Counted from the first letter of the stretch, positions 1 through 10,513 are shown. The stretch is 64,000 nucleotides of DNA from Bartonella sp. WD12.1 (GCF_002022415.1 NZ_MUBG01000001.1:1384501-1448500); one strand, 5' to 3'. The notes: generated by a model not told the origin, from the sequence alone. Numbers and translations are program-made.

Positions 1-1187
1 ATTGCAGTTTTGACCGGAGATTTGTTCAATACATTTTTGTCTTTAATTGTTATATTTTTCAAAATCTGAGGCACAGGCTCAAAACGCTTACATAGCTCGC
101 TCATCGAAAGTTGGCTTTCTTTCATACACGCCAAAATCTGCAAAGCAACAACCAACCCATCACCCGTTGTCCCAAAATCACTTAAGACAATGTGCCCACA
201 ATTTTCCCCACCAACGTTATACCCCTTCTCACGCATCGCCTCGACAACATAGCGATCCCCAACTTGAGTACGCACCAAATCTAATCCTTTAGCGTTTAAA
301 AAACGCTCCAACCCAAGATTTGCCATAATGGTTGTTACAACACCATTGCACTGCAACCGACCAATTTTGTGCCAATGTTCAGCAAGCACCGCAATCAATT
401 GATCACCATCCACGGTTTGGGCTTTTTCATCAACCATTAAAACACGATCACCATCCCCATCAAGAGCAATCCCCACATCGGCACGCACTTCATGAACCTT
501 TTCTTTTAAAGAGGTCAGATCAGTGGATCCACATTCTTGATTAATATTAAAACCATTAGGCTCATGATTGATCGCAATAACCTCTGCACCCAATTCCCAT
601 AAAGCAAGTGGTGCAGCCTTATATGCAGCACCATTCGCACAATCGACCACAATGCGCAAAGAATCCAAACGCACATCACGCGGCAGCGTGCGTTTTGCAT
701 ATTCGATATAACGGTAAATATCCCCTTCAACCCGTTTTGCACGTCCAATTTCTGCACAATCTGCTAAAGAATGTGAAAGATCTTTCTCAAGTAATTGTTC
801 AATTTTCGCTTCAATTTTATCTGAAAGCTTAAAACCATCAGGACCAAAAAGCTTAATTCCATTGTCGTAATAAGGGTTATGAGAAGCAGAAATCATCACT
901 CCAATATCCGCCCGCAGAGAACGACAAAGCATAGCAACAGCAGGGGTTGGCACAGGCCCAAGCAAAAAAGCCTCCATTCCAGCAGCGGTAAATCCTGAAA
1001 CCAAAGCATTTTCAAGCATATAACCAGACAATCGGGTATCTTTACCAATTACCACACGGCACGGTTGTCCTTGTGAGCGAAACAAAACACCCACAGCCAT
1101 CCCCACTTTCATGGCAAAATCTGGTGTCATAGGAAAACAATTGGCTTTCCCCCGAATACCATCTGTTCCGAAATATTTTTGCGCCAT
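1..1187 (-). CDS. glmM: Phosphoglucosamine mutase GlmM (3' end outside window)
   Basis: Interconverts glucosamine-6-phosphate and glucosamine-1-phosphate in the cytoplasm, feeding UDP-GlcNAc for peptidoglycan and lipid A. The frame is open from ATG at 1187 to the window edge, about 395 codons of a family usually near 450, so only the C-terminal phosphate-binding domain end is missing. It begins [13 protein letters not shown]; the catalytic phosphoserine loop SASHNP is at residues 100-105 and the metal-binding DGDGDR follows near residue 240. A purine-rich GGAAAGGGA lies just upstream of the ATG. It is the last gene of the minus-strand pal-ybgF-tilS-ftsH-glmM series but is separated from ftsH by over 1.3 kb of tandem repeats, so it may need its own promoter. 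Identity is certain. Confidence 0.96.
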   Translation of the reverse strand, partial: MAQKYFGTDGIRGKANCFPMTPDFAMKVGMAVGVLFRSQGQPCRVVIGKDTRLSGYMLENALVSGFTAAGMEAFLLGPVPTPAVAMLCRSLRADIGVMISASHNPYYDNGIKLFGPDGFKLSDKIEAKIEQLLEKDLSHSLADCAEIGRAKRVEGDIYRYIEYAKRTLPRDVRLDSLRIVVDCANGAAYKAAPLALWELGAEVIAINHEPNGFNINQECGSTDLTSLKEKVHEVRADVGIALDGDGDRVLMVDEKAQTVDGDQLIAVLAEHWHKIGRLQCNGVVTTIMANLGLERFLNAKGLDLVRTQVGDRYVVEAMREKGYNVGGENCGHIVLSDFGTTGDGLVVALQILACMKESQLSMSELCKRFEPVPQILKNITIKDKNVLNKSPVKTA

Positions 1188-1204
1188 CTTTTTTCCCTTT
1201 CCAC

Positions 1205-2235
1205 CCAGAAGACCCTTCGGGTCATGGACCTCTCAAATGAATCACCAACCACTCAAACCACAGCCCCTTCGGGGATCATCGATCACCTTAAACCATCACC
1301 CTTTAAACTACAATCACCCAACTCACCAACCTGCCTCATCAATCTACCAAGTTGCTAACCGCTCTTACAAACTTTTCTACCCAGAGCCTTTTCAACTTAT
1401 CAACCCCCCAAATTACCAACCACTCAAACCACAGCCCCTTCGGGGATCATCGCCTCTCTCAAACCATTACCCTTTAAACTACAGACCACCCAACTCACCA
1501 ACCTGCCTCATCAATCTACCAAGTTGCTAACCGCTCTTACAAACTTTTCTACCCAGAGCCTTTTCAACTTATCAACCCCCCAAATTACCAACCACTCAAA
1601 CCACAGCCCCTTTGGGGGTCATCACCCCCTCAAACCATTACCCTCTAAACTACAATCACCCAACTCACCAACCTGCCTCATCAATCTACCAAATCGCCAA
1701 CTGCTCTTACAAACTTTTCTACCCAGAGCCTTTTCAACTCATCACCCCCCAAATTACCAACCATTCAAACCACAGCCCCTTCGGGGGTCATCGCCCCCCT
1801 CAAACCATCATCGCTTTAAACTACAATCACCCAACTCACCAACCTGCCTCATCAATCTACCAAATCGCCAACTGCTCTTACAAACTTTTCTACCCAGAGC
1901 CTTTTCAACTCATCACCCCCCAAATTACCAACCATTCAAACCACAGCCCCTTCGGGGGTCATCGCCCCCCTCAAACCATCATCGCTTTAAACTACAATCA
2001 CCCAACTCACCAACCTGCCTCATCAATCTACCAAATCGCCAACTGCTCTTACAAACTTTTCTACCCAGAGCCTTTTCAACTCATCACCCCCCAAATTACC
2101 AACCATTCAAACCACAGCCCCTTCGGGGTCATCGCCCCCCTCAAACCATCATCGCTTTAAACTACAATCACCCAACTCACCAACTTGCCCCCACCAATCT
2201 ACCAAGTCACCAACTGCTTTTACAAACCTCGCTTC
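1205..2235. repeat. Six-copy ~171-bp tandem repeat between ftsH and glmM
   Basis: The landmark CAGCCCCTT recurs at 1261, 1432, 1604, 1773, 1944 and 2115, giving a period of 169-172 bp. The later copies (from about 1690) are nearly identical and the outer ones more diverged. Each unit carries a small hairpin, CCCC-TTC-GGGG, and a degenerate relative GACCC-TTC-GGGTC sits at 1211-1223 just before glmM. The plus strand is C-rich and very poor in G. Because 171 is divisible by three, long frames stay open by chance through the array; none has a convincing start or a recognisable product. Function unknown. Confidence 0.9.
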
Positions 2236-2303
2236 TCAAGACCATTCCTCACAAAGCTACCAATCTTCAGAAAAGACTAGTCTTTCGTATAAAGGCCTAT
2301 TGA

Positions 2304-2543
2304 TAAACAATTTTACCTCCACGCACAAAAATCCTGATCCCTATAGACAACTCATAAAGCAATACCCCAAACACCCTTCCATCTTTTCAAAACTTGTCTG
2401 CACACAAAAAAACCTACGCAATTAGCCAAAGACCTCTCACTTATTGTTAAAAAATCTCCGACTTAATTAGTAAAATCTCCTGCTTACCACTTTACTCAAA
2501 TTTTAGAGGGAAGTTTTTTGCATCGAGTACTATTTACCCATTT
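2304..2543. other. Spacer downstream of ftsH
   Basis: AT-rich, non-repetitive sequence between the tandem array and the ftsH stop codon. No gene and no clear hairpin-plus-T-run terminator seen. Confidence 0.5.
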
Positions 2544-4598
2544 CTAAGCATCTGGATTGTTCTTAGAATCACTCTTTGCTTTCACCTTCTTGTCATCACC
2601 TGCTTTTAGCGTACTTTTAGAAGTACCTTTAGAACTACGCGCTTTCTTTTCAGCAGCATCAGTTTTCTTCTCAGTAACATCAATTTTCTTTTCTGCAACA
2701 TGAGATTTGGGTTTTTCTTTTCCACCCTTACCACCTGTCTTAGGCACAGATGAAGTACGGGCAGGCACATGATCATTGCCTTGGGTGCGTGAAGGTGGTT
2801 TGCCCGCAATCACTTCGTTAATTTCTGCACCAGTTAATGTCTCATATTCTAACAAGCCTTGGGCCAACGCGAACCACTGTTTCTTTTTTGTTGTAAGTAT
2901 TTTTTTTGCACTTTTATAAGCATCATCAATGAGTCTGCGCACTTCCGTGTCGATCATACGTGCCGTTTCTTCAGAGATATTCTGCGTTCTTGCAACCGAA
3001 TGACCTAAAAAAACTTCATCCTGATTATCACCATAAGCAACATTGCCAAGCATATCAGAAAATCCCCACCTTGTGATCATAGCACGCGCCAATTTTGTAG
3101 CTTGTTCAATATCAGAAGCCGCACCAGATGTGATATTTTCCTTTCCAAATTTTAATTCTTCGGCCACTCTTCCACCCATCATAATAGCCAAGCGTGAAAT
3201 CATCCACCGATAGCTCATGGAATAACGATCGCCTTCAGGCAATTGCATAACCATCCCCAAAGCTCTTCCTCTTGGCACAATTGTTGCTTTGTGAACAGGA
3301 TCGGCAACAGGCACATTTAAAGCCACAATAGCATGCCCCGCTTCGTGATAGGCGGTTAATTCTTTTTCCTCTTGTGTCATAGCGGTTGAACGGCGTTCAG
3401 CCCCCATCATGACTTTATCTTTTGCATCCTCAAACTCTTGCATTGTCACCACTCTTTTGTTGCGGCTTGCAGCCATTAAAGCAGCTTCATTAACAAGGTT
3501 CATCAGATCAGCACCGGAAAATCCCGGCGTTCCTCTTGCCAATACTTTCAAATCAACATTGGGCGCTAAAGGCACATTGCGCACATGAACTTTCAAGATC
3601 TGCTCACGCCCAGCAACATCAGGGTTTGGTACAACAACTTGTCGATCAAACCGCCCTGGTCTTAACAAAGCAGGGTCAAGCACATCTGGCCGGTTTGTTG
3701 CAGCAATTAAAATAATGCTTTCATTAGGTTCAAACCCATCCATTTCAACAAGCAACTGGTTTAATGTCTGCTCACGCTCGTCGTTTCCACCGCCAAGTCC
3801 TGCACCACGATGACGCCCAACCGCATCAATTTCATCAATAAAGATAATGCAAGGAGCATTTTTTTTAGCTTGTTCAAACATATCACGAACACGGCTTGCC
3901 CCAACCCCCACAAACATTTCCACAAAATCTGACCCTGAAATGGTAAAAAACGGAACATTAGCTTCCCCAGCAACAGAGCGTGCAAGCAAGGTCTTTCCAG
4001 TTCCTGGTGGCCCAACGAGTAAAACCCCACGGGGAATACGCCCGCCTAAACGTTGAAATTTTTGTGGATCACGTAGAAAATCGACAATTTCTTGCAAATC
4101 CTGCTTTGCTTCTTCAACACCAGCAACATCTTGAAAGGTGACCCGCCCATGCGCCTCACTTAGCAATTTTGCTTTTGATTTCCCAAACCCCATTGCACCA
4201 CGTGATCCATTTTGCATTTGTCGCATAAAAAAGATCCACGCCCCAACGATAATAATAACAGGAAGAAGAGAGAATAATAAATTCAGAAAAATACTATTCC
4301 CAGAACTTTCAGGCACAGCCTTCACATTAACCTTCTTATTTTCCAATTTTTGTACCAAAGAGGGATCTCTTGGTGCATAAGTTGAAATGATTCGACGATC
4401 AGCCGTATGTCCTGTTAACTTTTGACCCTGGATGGTCACAGTTGTAAATTCGTTATTCTCGACTTTTTTTAAAAAATCAGAATAGGAAAGCTCACCATTC
4501 CCAGTCCGCTGGGTGCTTCCATTAAAAAAAGAAAATAACGCAATGAGTACTAAGGCAATGAGCCCCCAAATCATGAGGGAGCGGTAATTGGAATTCAT
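2544..4598 (-). CDS. ftsH: ATP-dependent zinc metalloprotease FtsH
   Basis: Membrane-anchored AAA+ protease that degrades misfolded membrane proteins and short-lived regulators. The 684 residues show an N-terminal membrane segment (about 8-26), a periplasmic domain, a second membrane segment (about 104-125), Walker A GPPGTGKT (196-203), Walker B with DEID (251-258), the second region of homology ending RPGRFDR (313-319) and the zinc site HEAGH (418-422). The last ~75 residues are a lysine/serine/alanine-rich low-complexity tail with imperfect AEKK/VTEKK repeats, longer than in E. coli. It follows tilS on the same strand with a 137-bp spacer. Identity is certain; the tail is dispensable-looking and probably variable between strains. 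Confidence 0.98.
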   Translation of the reverse strand: MNSNYRSLMIWGLIALVLIALFSFFNGSTQRTGNGELSYSDFLKKVENNEFTTVTIQGQKLTGHTADRRIISTYAPRDPSLVQKLENKKVNVKAVPESSGNSIFLNLLFSLLPVIIIVGAWIFFMRQMQNGSRGAMGFGKSKAKLLSEAHGRVTFQDVAGVEEAKQDLQEIVDFLRDPQKFQRLGGRIPRGVLLVGPPGTGKTLLARSVAGEANVPFFTISGSDFVEMFVGVGASRVRDMFEQAKKNAPCIIFIDEIDAVGRHRGAGLGGGNDEREQTLNQLLVEMDGFEPNESIILIAATNRPDVLDPALLRPGRFDRQVVVPNPDVAGREQILKVHVRNVPLAPNVDLKVLARGTPGFSGADLMNLVNEAALMAASRNKRVVTMQEFEDAKDKVMMGAERRSTAMTQEEKELTAYHEAGHAIVALNVPVADPVHKATIVPRGRALGMVMQLPEGDRYSMSYRWMISRLAIMMGGRVAEELKFGKENITSGAASDIEQATKLARAMITRWGFSDMLGNVAYGDNQDEVFLGHSVARTQNISEETARMIDTEVRRLIDDAYKSAKKILTTKKKQWFALAQGLLEYETLTGAEINEVIAGKPPSRTQGNDHVPARTSSVPKTGGKGGKEKPKSHVAEKKIDVTEKKTDAAEKKARSSKGTSKSTLKAGDDKKVKAKSDSKNNPDA

Positions 4599-4735
4599 AT
4601 TCAGTCCATTTATCAGATATAAATTTTTATAGAATTATGAGTAACATATAATCTTGTCCACGCCTTGCCAAGATATGAATGAGATGTTTATCATTTTTTA
4701 AAACGATTTTTCTTCATCTTTTTCACATAATGTTT

Positions 4736-6603
4736 TCACGTAATGTTAAAAAAAGGTTCTACAGCATTAATAAGAGCAGCATCTTCGCACAATGATAGCC
4801 AATTAAAAGGTGCAAGAATGCGCTGCACAGTCACTTTATGGCAACAAGAGCGATGAGAAAGCTCTGGAATATCAATGCCTTTGGCACCTAAAACCAATGG
4901 AAGAGATTGCAACGAAGGAAAATGAGGTCGTTTACGATCAACCATAGCTTCAAAATCAACCATATCCCCAATCACCTCACCCTTCTTAATTATATGAGTA
5001 TTGGAAAAATATTTTCCATACCTAAAAAACTGTTTTAAATGAACAAGATCAGCTGCACGCACTTTAAGGGCATCTCTCTCATGATTGGTGATCTGATAGC
5101 GCCCATCCCATAAAAGGGTTTGCCCAGGAAGGATGATTGCTTCTTGAATGTTTCGTGCTTCACGCCAAAAAGCAATTCCCTTTTGACTATATTCAATAAG
5201 AGACCCAGCCAAAGTAAAGCGCTTTTTTTCTAAAGAGTGGAGACACAATTTTTGATTAAGAGCATTCAATTTTTGAGATGCAAGCAAATAAGAACGGCCT
5301 CCCATTAACACAGCAAATAGCCCCACCACAAATGGAAAACCGGGATGACAGCGTAAAAAGGGCGCAGGCCTTTCAATAAAACATCGCCCATACTCAACAA
5401 CAATATCTAAGGCTAGAATCAAATCAGCAATCATCTGTGCGTATTGACGTCGTTTTAACGCAGCTTCATTGACTTTTTGAGCAACTTCGAAAAAGCTTTT
5501 AAAGCGTATAGAATGGCGCACACGTACGCGTTCAAAACGCAAATCATCATTTGTCGGATCATCAATCCACGCTATTCCTCGCAAACGCAAATAAGCGTGC
5601 AATGTGTCGCGCTTAATGCCAAGAAGTGGGCGAATCAAACGCACTTTTCGGCGCAACAATGCTTCACGCGCAATACAAGACAAACCACGTTCAATCAATT
5701 CACCATTATCTTTTAAGACACCAACGTCTTTTAATGGGCTTGTTACACCCATCTCTTCCCATGTATTATTATAATCACCCCACCCCTCCTGTTGTGAAAT
5801 ACCCGCAACCTCAACCCCACACTGTGCATCAACAGCCCCATCATCACCCTGCTCTACACCAACACCCCCCCATCCTTTGATCTTAAAGCAAAAACCTCAT
5901 CTCCCCACCCCTCCTGTTGTGAAATACCCGCAACCTCAACCCCACACTGTGCATCAACAGCCTCATCACCCTGCTCTACACGAACACCCCACCCATCCTT
6001 TGATCTTAAAGCAAAAGCCTCATCTCCCCGCCCCCCCTGTTGTGAAACACCCGCGACCTTAACCCCACACTGCGCATCAACAGCCTCATCACCCTGCTCT
6101 ATACGAACAAAAACCCCACCCTTTGATCTTAAAGCAAAAGCCCCATCACCCCGCCCCTCCTGTTGTGAAACCGCTTTATCCTTTAAGACACGTTGGCAGC
6201 GCATATAATAGGTTTCGACCTGATCATTGAGGGTGTGCCCTGTCATAATGAGCTTTGCACCCTGTCTTTCAGCTTCTTGGAACAATAAATCATACCGTGC
6301 AACACGTGCTTTTTGAGAAATATCCGTCTTTGGCTTCGTGCCTTCCCACCGCACAATGACATGCTTAATCTGATAAGCGCGACAAATCTCTGCCACCTTC
6401 TGAGCCTCACATGCTGATTCTTCACGCAATTGATGATCAACCGTAACAACAATAATCTCAGGGGGAGAAAGCAGTGTCTTAAAATAATCTTTAAGCAAAA
6501 ACAACAAAGCCAGCGAATCACCCCCACCAGAAGCTGCCACAATCAACTTCTGACAATGGGTAAAATCTGACTTCTTAAAAATTTTTGCTAATTGAATGAG
6601 CAC
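4736..6603 (-). CDS. tilS: tRNA(Ile)-lysidine synthase TilS, repeat-expanded, apparent frameshift
   Basis: Converts C34 of the CAU-anticodon tRNA(Ile) to lysidine so that AUA is read as isoleucine; normally essential. The N-terminal part (GTG start at 6603, overlapping the ybgF end by 16 nt) has the PP-loop motif SGGGDS and GHTLNDQVET; the C-terminal part (from about 5752) has the RRKVRLIRPLL region and the tRNA-binding half. Between them sit three full and one partial 41-codon repeats (SQQ...GDEAVDAQCGV) of 123 bp. The frame breaks in a run of seven G (minus strand; 5865-5871): sister repeats read GGGTGGGG there, so one base is missing. Adding one base joins both halves into a ~620-residue protein. 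An assembly error is more likely than loss of an essential gene. Confidence 0.9.
5785..6165 (-). repeat. 123-bp in-frame tandem repeat inside tilS
   Basis: The marker CTGTTGT occurs at 5789, 5914, 6037 and 6160 (spacings 125, 123, 123 bp). Each unit encodes about 41 residues containing ALRSKDG and EQGDEAVDAQCGV. The last spacing, 125, is 123 plus an in-frame triplet minus one base, which is the frameshift. The units lie between the catalytic HTLNDQVET motif and the conserved RPLL segment, a place where TilS normally has a short loop. Confidence 0.93.
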
Positions 6604-8125
6604 TGAGAACGACTCTGTTCTTGTTTAAGACGTTTACAAAAAACGCACTCTAACGTTTGGTAGTGTTTTGGAATGTCAGCAAAAACATCACAAGCCGCTT
6701 TATTTTGACCAAGAGCAGCTACACTCATTGCTAATTTTAGCAAAATTTCAGAACCATATAAGGTATCTTTATACGTATACCATACATACAAATAAACCTG
6801 CGCGGCTTCATGATAGCGTTCTTGCCCAAGTAAAGATTCTGCCAACCAAAAAACAGCATCACCAACTAAAGGATCTTGCTTATAACGCTTTTGAAAAGCA
6901 CAAAAAACTTTTTCAGCTTCAGCATAATCGGCAGAAAGAATAAAATCATAGCCCTTTTTATACAGTTTTTTAGGCAATAAGCGCTGATCTTCATCCCCAT
7001 CCACCTGCTTGGCAGCACCATTCTTTTCACCCTCCTCCCCACGCAGTACATGCTCACCATGCCTTGCTTTTATGCCATTTTTACGCTCATCACCCATACC
7101 ATCAACAGCACCACTCTTACCCCCTTTTTTACTGTGCTTTTTTTCCTGACTGTGCTCCTTATTGTGCTTGCCACCTTGAATCGCTTCATCTTGGCTTCCA
7201 CCTTGCCCCTTAATCACCTGAGCTGTCTCCTCTAAATAAGGATTATTCGAAGGGCAATAATAACGAAAAGAGCCCTCTTGATTAAAAAGATCAAGCAAAT
7301 GTTGTCGAAACAAACGCTCTTCTCTCTCTCCTCGTTTATCCCGCTCTAGCACCCCCTGTATCGCACGCAAAAGAAGATCCAAATCTTTGTCTTGAAGAAA
7401 AGTATCCTGCCGATCCACAGCCACCTTTTGCGCCGCATCTACACTGTAAACAAAAAGTGGGCCCATACTCGGGGGAAGAGATGGACCCACGTTTTGGGCA
7501 ACCAATGTGCCCAAACTCTGATCAGAAGATGGACCCCTGCTCGGGGGGAGAGGCGGGTCCATACTATGGGCGGACGATATGCCCAGACTCTGACCAGAAA
7601 ACGGGCCCACACTCGGGGGAAGAGTTGGACCCACGCTTTGGGCAACCAATGTGCCCAAACTCTGGTCAGAAGATGGACCCCTGCTCGGGGGGAGAGGCGG
7701 GTCCATACTGTGGGCGGACGATATGCCCAGACTCTGACCAGAAGACGGGTCCACACTCGGGGGAAGAGATGGACCCATACTTTGGGCACTCAATATGCCC
7801 AAATTGAGATCAGAAAATGGATCCATACTCGAAGGGGGGGAGATGGACCCACACTTTGGGCACCCAATGTACCCAAACTCTGATCAAAAGCCGAATCCAT
7901 ACTCTGGGGGAGAGATGGATCCATGCTGTGGGCAACCCATGCGCCCAAACTGTGACCATAATATGAATTTAAATCGCGATCAGAAAATTGAATAACATTT
8001 TGAGGTGTACTTTGAACAGGCCAAAAGAGACAAACCACCACAATTAATGTAAAAACGCAAGCATGCCAGAATGATAATTGATACAAAAAACTAGCTTTCC
8101 AGCTCTTTTTGCGCCCAGCATGCAA
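6588..8125 (-). CDS. cpoB: Tol-Pal accessory protein YbgF/CpoB, repeat-rich, apparent frameshift
   Basis: Periplasmic coordinator of peptidoglycan synthesis with outer-membrane constriction. The C-terminal ~130 residues form the typical TPR block (KGYDFILSADYAEAEKVF..., GDAVFWLAESLLGQERYHEAA). The N terminus at 8125 uses TTG with AGGGGAG 8 nt upstream and encodes a basic stretch plus a hydrophobic signal segment (HACVFTLIVVVCLFW). Between them are proline/serine-rich repeats (PPSxGPSSxQSLG) instead of the usual coiled coil, then a Gly/Lys-rich linker. The frame breaks at a run of seven G on the plus strand (7834-7840); eight would restore it. Repaired length is about 512 residues. It lies between pal and tilS, as in other alphaproteobacteria. 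Confidence 0.85.
7450..7940 (-). repeat. Pro/Ser-rich tandem repeats in ybgF
   Basis: A nested repeat: a ~24-residue motif (PPSxGPSSxQSLGxxxAQS) alternates in two variants, making a 48-residue (144-bp) higher-order unit that is present about twice almost perfectly and then in decayed form toward the gene start. All other frames also stay open through this tract, which produces long spurious frames on the plus strand. Confidence 0.85.
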
Positions 8126-8183
8126 AATTTTTTCTCCCCTAAATAATTGTTAATGATCTCTAACAGACTGTTGATTTCACTTT

Positions 8184-8744
8184 TTAACTACCATCCACCC
8201 CGGCTTTAATCCACCGGTTACGGACATAACCCCTATTTGCGGAATCGATTGTCAAAACAACACGCCGATTTTGATTCCAACATGAAATATCATCACATAC
8301 AGCAACAGGTCTTTCTTTTCCATAAGAAATTGTTTTCATCCGCTGTGAAGAAACACCAAGAGAAACGAGATAATCGCGAACAGCAATAGAACGGCGCTGC
8401 CCAAGGGCTAAGTTATATTCACGTGTTCCACGGTCATCAGCATGCCCTTCAACAGTAACAAAATAATGAGGATAACGCAATAACCACTCAGCTTGACGCT
8501 TCAAAACATGCTCAGCATCAGGCTCAATAGAAGAAGAATTAAGACTAAAGAAAACACGGTCTCCCACATTCACCGTAAAATCTTGTGTTGAACCACTTAC
8601 AGCACTACTAAAATTTGCATTCCTCATAGAAGAATGCATACCACCAGTTTCATCCAAATTCTTTTTGGCACAACCAACAACACTCAACAAAACAAAAAAG
8701 ACCACAATCAGTGGACGACAAAGTATGTTCTCAATAAACCCCAT
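8184..8744 (-). CDS. pal: Peptidoglycan-associated lipoprotein Pal
   Basis: Outer-membrane lipoprotein that binds peptidoglycan and pairs with TolB to draw the outer membrane inward at division. I chose ATG 8744 because TAAGGAG lies 10 nt upstream; the frame extends 10 codons further without a better start. It has a hydrophobic signal with lipobox LSVVGC, then an OmpA-like domain with VEGHADDRGTREYNLALGQRRS and NRRVVLTI. About 20 extra residues follow the usual C terminus. The gene upstream of pal is normally tolB, but here tolB ends at 27712 on the other strand. Identity is certain. Confidence 0.96.
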   Translation of the reverse strand: MGFIENILCRPLIVVFFVLLSVVGCAKKNLDETGGMHSSMRNANFSSAVSGSTQDFTVNVGDRVFFSLNSSSIEPDAEHVLKRQAEWLLRYPHYFVTVEGHADDRGTREYNLALGQRRSIAVRDYLVSLGVSSQRMKTISYGKERPVAVCDDISCWNQNRRVVLTIDSANRGYVRNRWIKAGVDGS

Positions 8745-8774
8745 ACGCTGATTCTCCTTAATAAAAAGCACCAA

Positions 8775-9372
8775 AGTTAAGGAATTTTAACACATTATCC
8801 CCTAAAAATTTTTATTACAAAAAAGTAAATATTTGACTTAAAACAACACTTTCTTTGTCATTTACATATCTTTTTCTTTTTTGCATTCTCTTCCTTTTCG
8901 CGGCCCTTTTCAAGTCTTCTCGCTCTGTTCTTTATTATTTTTGCGCAACCTTAGTGCTTTACCCCCTTAAAGTCCAAAGTCCTTTCAAGCTGTAAATATT
9001 CTACACGCTCACTTTAGCTATCTGAATGGCTTCTTAAAAGCATATTGAGCTTGGCAAAAATATTACAAGTTTTCGCCCACAATTGATTCACCCTTGATTC
9101 CCTTAAACATTGGCAATTAATTTCAACCTCACCAACATTTAAATCACCCTCGTTTGAGATACGCTATCATTTGAAATATGCTAATATGCTTTTATTTGAA
9201 ATGCACGATCATGTGATAACCACCTCACTTGCAATTCACAATCACTTGAGATTTGCCAATTATTTGAGATGCAATTTTTTATCAAAATTTTCTTCTTAAA
9301 CAAGAGAGATGCGAAATCCTAAAGCCCCTTTGCATAAGAATAAACCACTACCATTTTTAACGCTAAATAATA
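8775..9372. other. Gene-free region with short ATTTGARAT repeats at a rearrangement edge
   Basis: No coding frame recognised. Between 9151 and 9272 about six degenerate copies of ATTTGARATRC occur (starting near 9152, 9169, 9193, 9227, 9243 and 9262) at irregular 16-35 bp intervals. This gap lies where tolB would be expected upstream of pal, so it contains one edge of the inferred rearrangement, and it should also hold the pal promoter. Confidence 0.6.
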
Positions 9373-10092
9373 CTAATGTTCATTATCAGAATGGTCCTTT
9401 TTAAGCGCATTTAGTTTGGCAAAAACCTTATCAGCATCAAAATTGTTGTCCACAATTGGTTCATCTTCAACATGAGCAGCCGATTGAGACTCACCATCAC
9501 TAAGAACAAAATTTTCTGTCACCGATGCAGGAAGCAAAGTTTCACTTTTCTGTCGTGTAGGAAGAGGACGATTTTTTGCAGCCCGTTGGAGTTCAATATC
9601 CAAATCAATTTGCAAACACAAACCAAGCCCCACAGGGTCCAAAGGAACTAAATTAGCACTGTTCCAATGTGTCCGATTACGAATTTGCTCAATGGTTGTT
9701 TTTGTTGTTCCAATCAATCGTGAAATTTGCGCATCTTTTAACTCAGGGTGATTAAGTACTAACCATAAGATCCCATTGGGGCGATCTTGGCGTCGAGACA
9801 AAGGGATGTAGTGAGCACGCTTGCGTTTTGGTGTTGGAATACGCACTCTTGATTTGCAAACCTTTAAACGTGCTTTTGGATCAGCCTCCACACGAGCAAT
9901 CTCATTGCGTGTCAATTGCCCAGAACTAATGGGATCAAGACCTCTAACCCCATGAGCAGATTCACCATCAGCAATGGCTTTTACTTCCAAAACATGCAAC
10001 TGACAAAATTCTGCAATCTGATCAAAAGAAAGTGCCGTGTTATCAACCAACCACACAGCTGTCGCTTTGGGCATCAAAAGTTTTGTTGCCAT
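9373..10092 (-). CDS. trcR: TrcR/DUF1013 family cell-cycle transcriptional regulator
   Basis: The 239-residue protein matches the alphaproteobacterial DUF1013 family, annotated as cell cycle transcriptional regulator TrcR. The N-terminal ~150 residues carry the conserved core (MATKLLMPKATAVWLVDNTALSF, FCQLHVLEVKAIADGE, a basic PTPKRKRAHYIPLSRRQDRPNG stretch and a helix-turn-helix-like ISRLIGTTKTTIEQI). The C-terminal ~90 residues are acidic and low in conservation. AGGA sits about 10 nt before the ATG. It is transcribed divergently from yebC. Family assignment is strong; the exact regulatory targets are not visible from sequence. Confidence 0.88.
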   Translation of the reverse strand: MATKLLMPKATAVWLVDNTALSFDQIAEFCQLHVLEVKAIADGESAHGVRGLDPISSGQLTRNEIARVEADPKARLKVCKSRVRIPTPKRKRAHYIPLSRRQDRPNGILWLVLNHPELKDAQISRLIGTTKTTIEQIRNRTHWNSANLVPLDPVGLGLCLQIDLDIELQRAAKNRPLPTRQKSETLLPASVTENFVLSDGESQSAAHVEDEPIVDNNFDADKVFAKLNALKKDHSDNEH

Positions 10093-10402
10093 CTTTATAC
10101 TATCCTTTTGTTTGCTTTTTTTAAGACTAAAAGCAAGTTACTGCCCACTTTAGGAACTCTGGGCGTTTATCTCTGAAATGCATAATGGCTTATCACGGCT
10201 TCCAATGAAGAACCATAGAGTAAACCATTTTTCCACGAAATCTCCTCCTTTTTCATGAAACTACCCGTCTTTATAGCGTGATTTTTCTACCACGACAAGA
10301 CACATGTCTTTGGATGATCATGGCAAGAGTGTATTTACCTTTTTCATGAATCTTCTTATAAGGTTTTTTTCAATTTGCGCACCCTAGTTGCAATACATAT
10401 AT

Positions 10403-10481
10403 TTTTGTTAGACAACATATATTATTTTGCTAAACAATATATTTTGCCAGACAACCTATAAGCGTATACTTTGCCAGACAA
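10403..10481. repeat. Four direct repeats TTTTGYYARACAA upstream of yebC
   Basis: Thirteen-base elements at 10403-10415, 10425-10437, 10442-10454 and 10469-10481 (TTTTGTTAGACAA, TTTTGCTAAACAA, TTTTGCCAGACAA, CTTTGCCAGACAA). Spacings are 22, 17 and 27 bp. They sit immediately before the yebC start in the trcR-yebC divergent region, a position suited to regulator binding or to a processed leader. No protein partner can be named. Confidence 0.7.
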
Positions 10482-10513
10482 GGTGTGTGATCGTCCAAAC
10501 TGAAAGGGAAGCC

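Noticed and set aside
1205-2235. CRISPR array
   Set aside because: Units are ~171 bp and repeated in full, without short palindromic repeats separated by unique spacers, and there are no cas genes.
1111-2303. Long plus-strand open frames through the 171-bp array (up to 259 codons)
   Set aside because: The period is a multiple of three and the plus strand is C-rich, so frames stay open passively; two frames are open at once, starts are poor, and no family is recognisable.
5877-6062. Plus-strand Pro/His/Gln-rich frame in the tilS repeat
   Set aside because: Shadow of the repeat; tilS on the minus strand explains the region.
7392-7883. Plus-strand open frames opposite ybgF (116-163 codons, Arg/His/Trp-rich or Gly/Pro-rich)
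   Set aside because: They are reverse-strand images of the ybgF coding repeat; the minus strand has the TPR domain and signal peptide.
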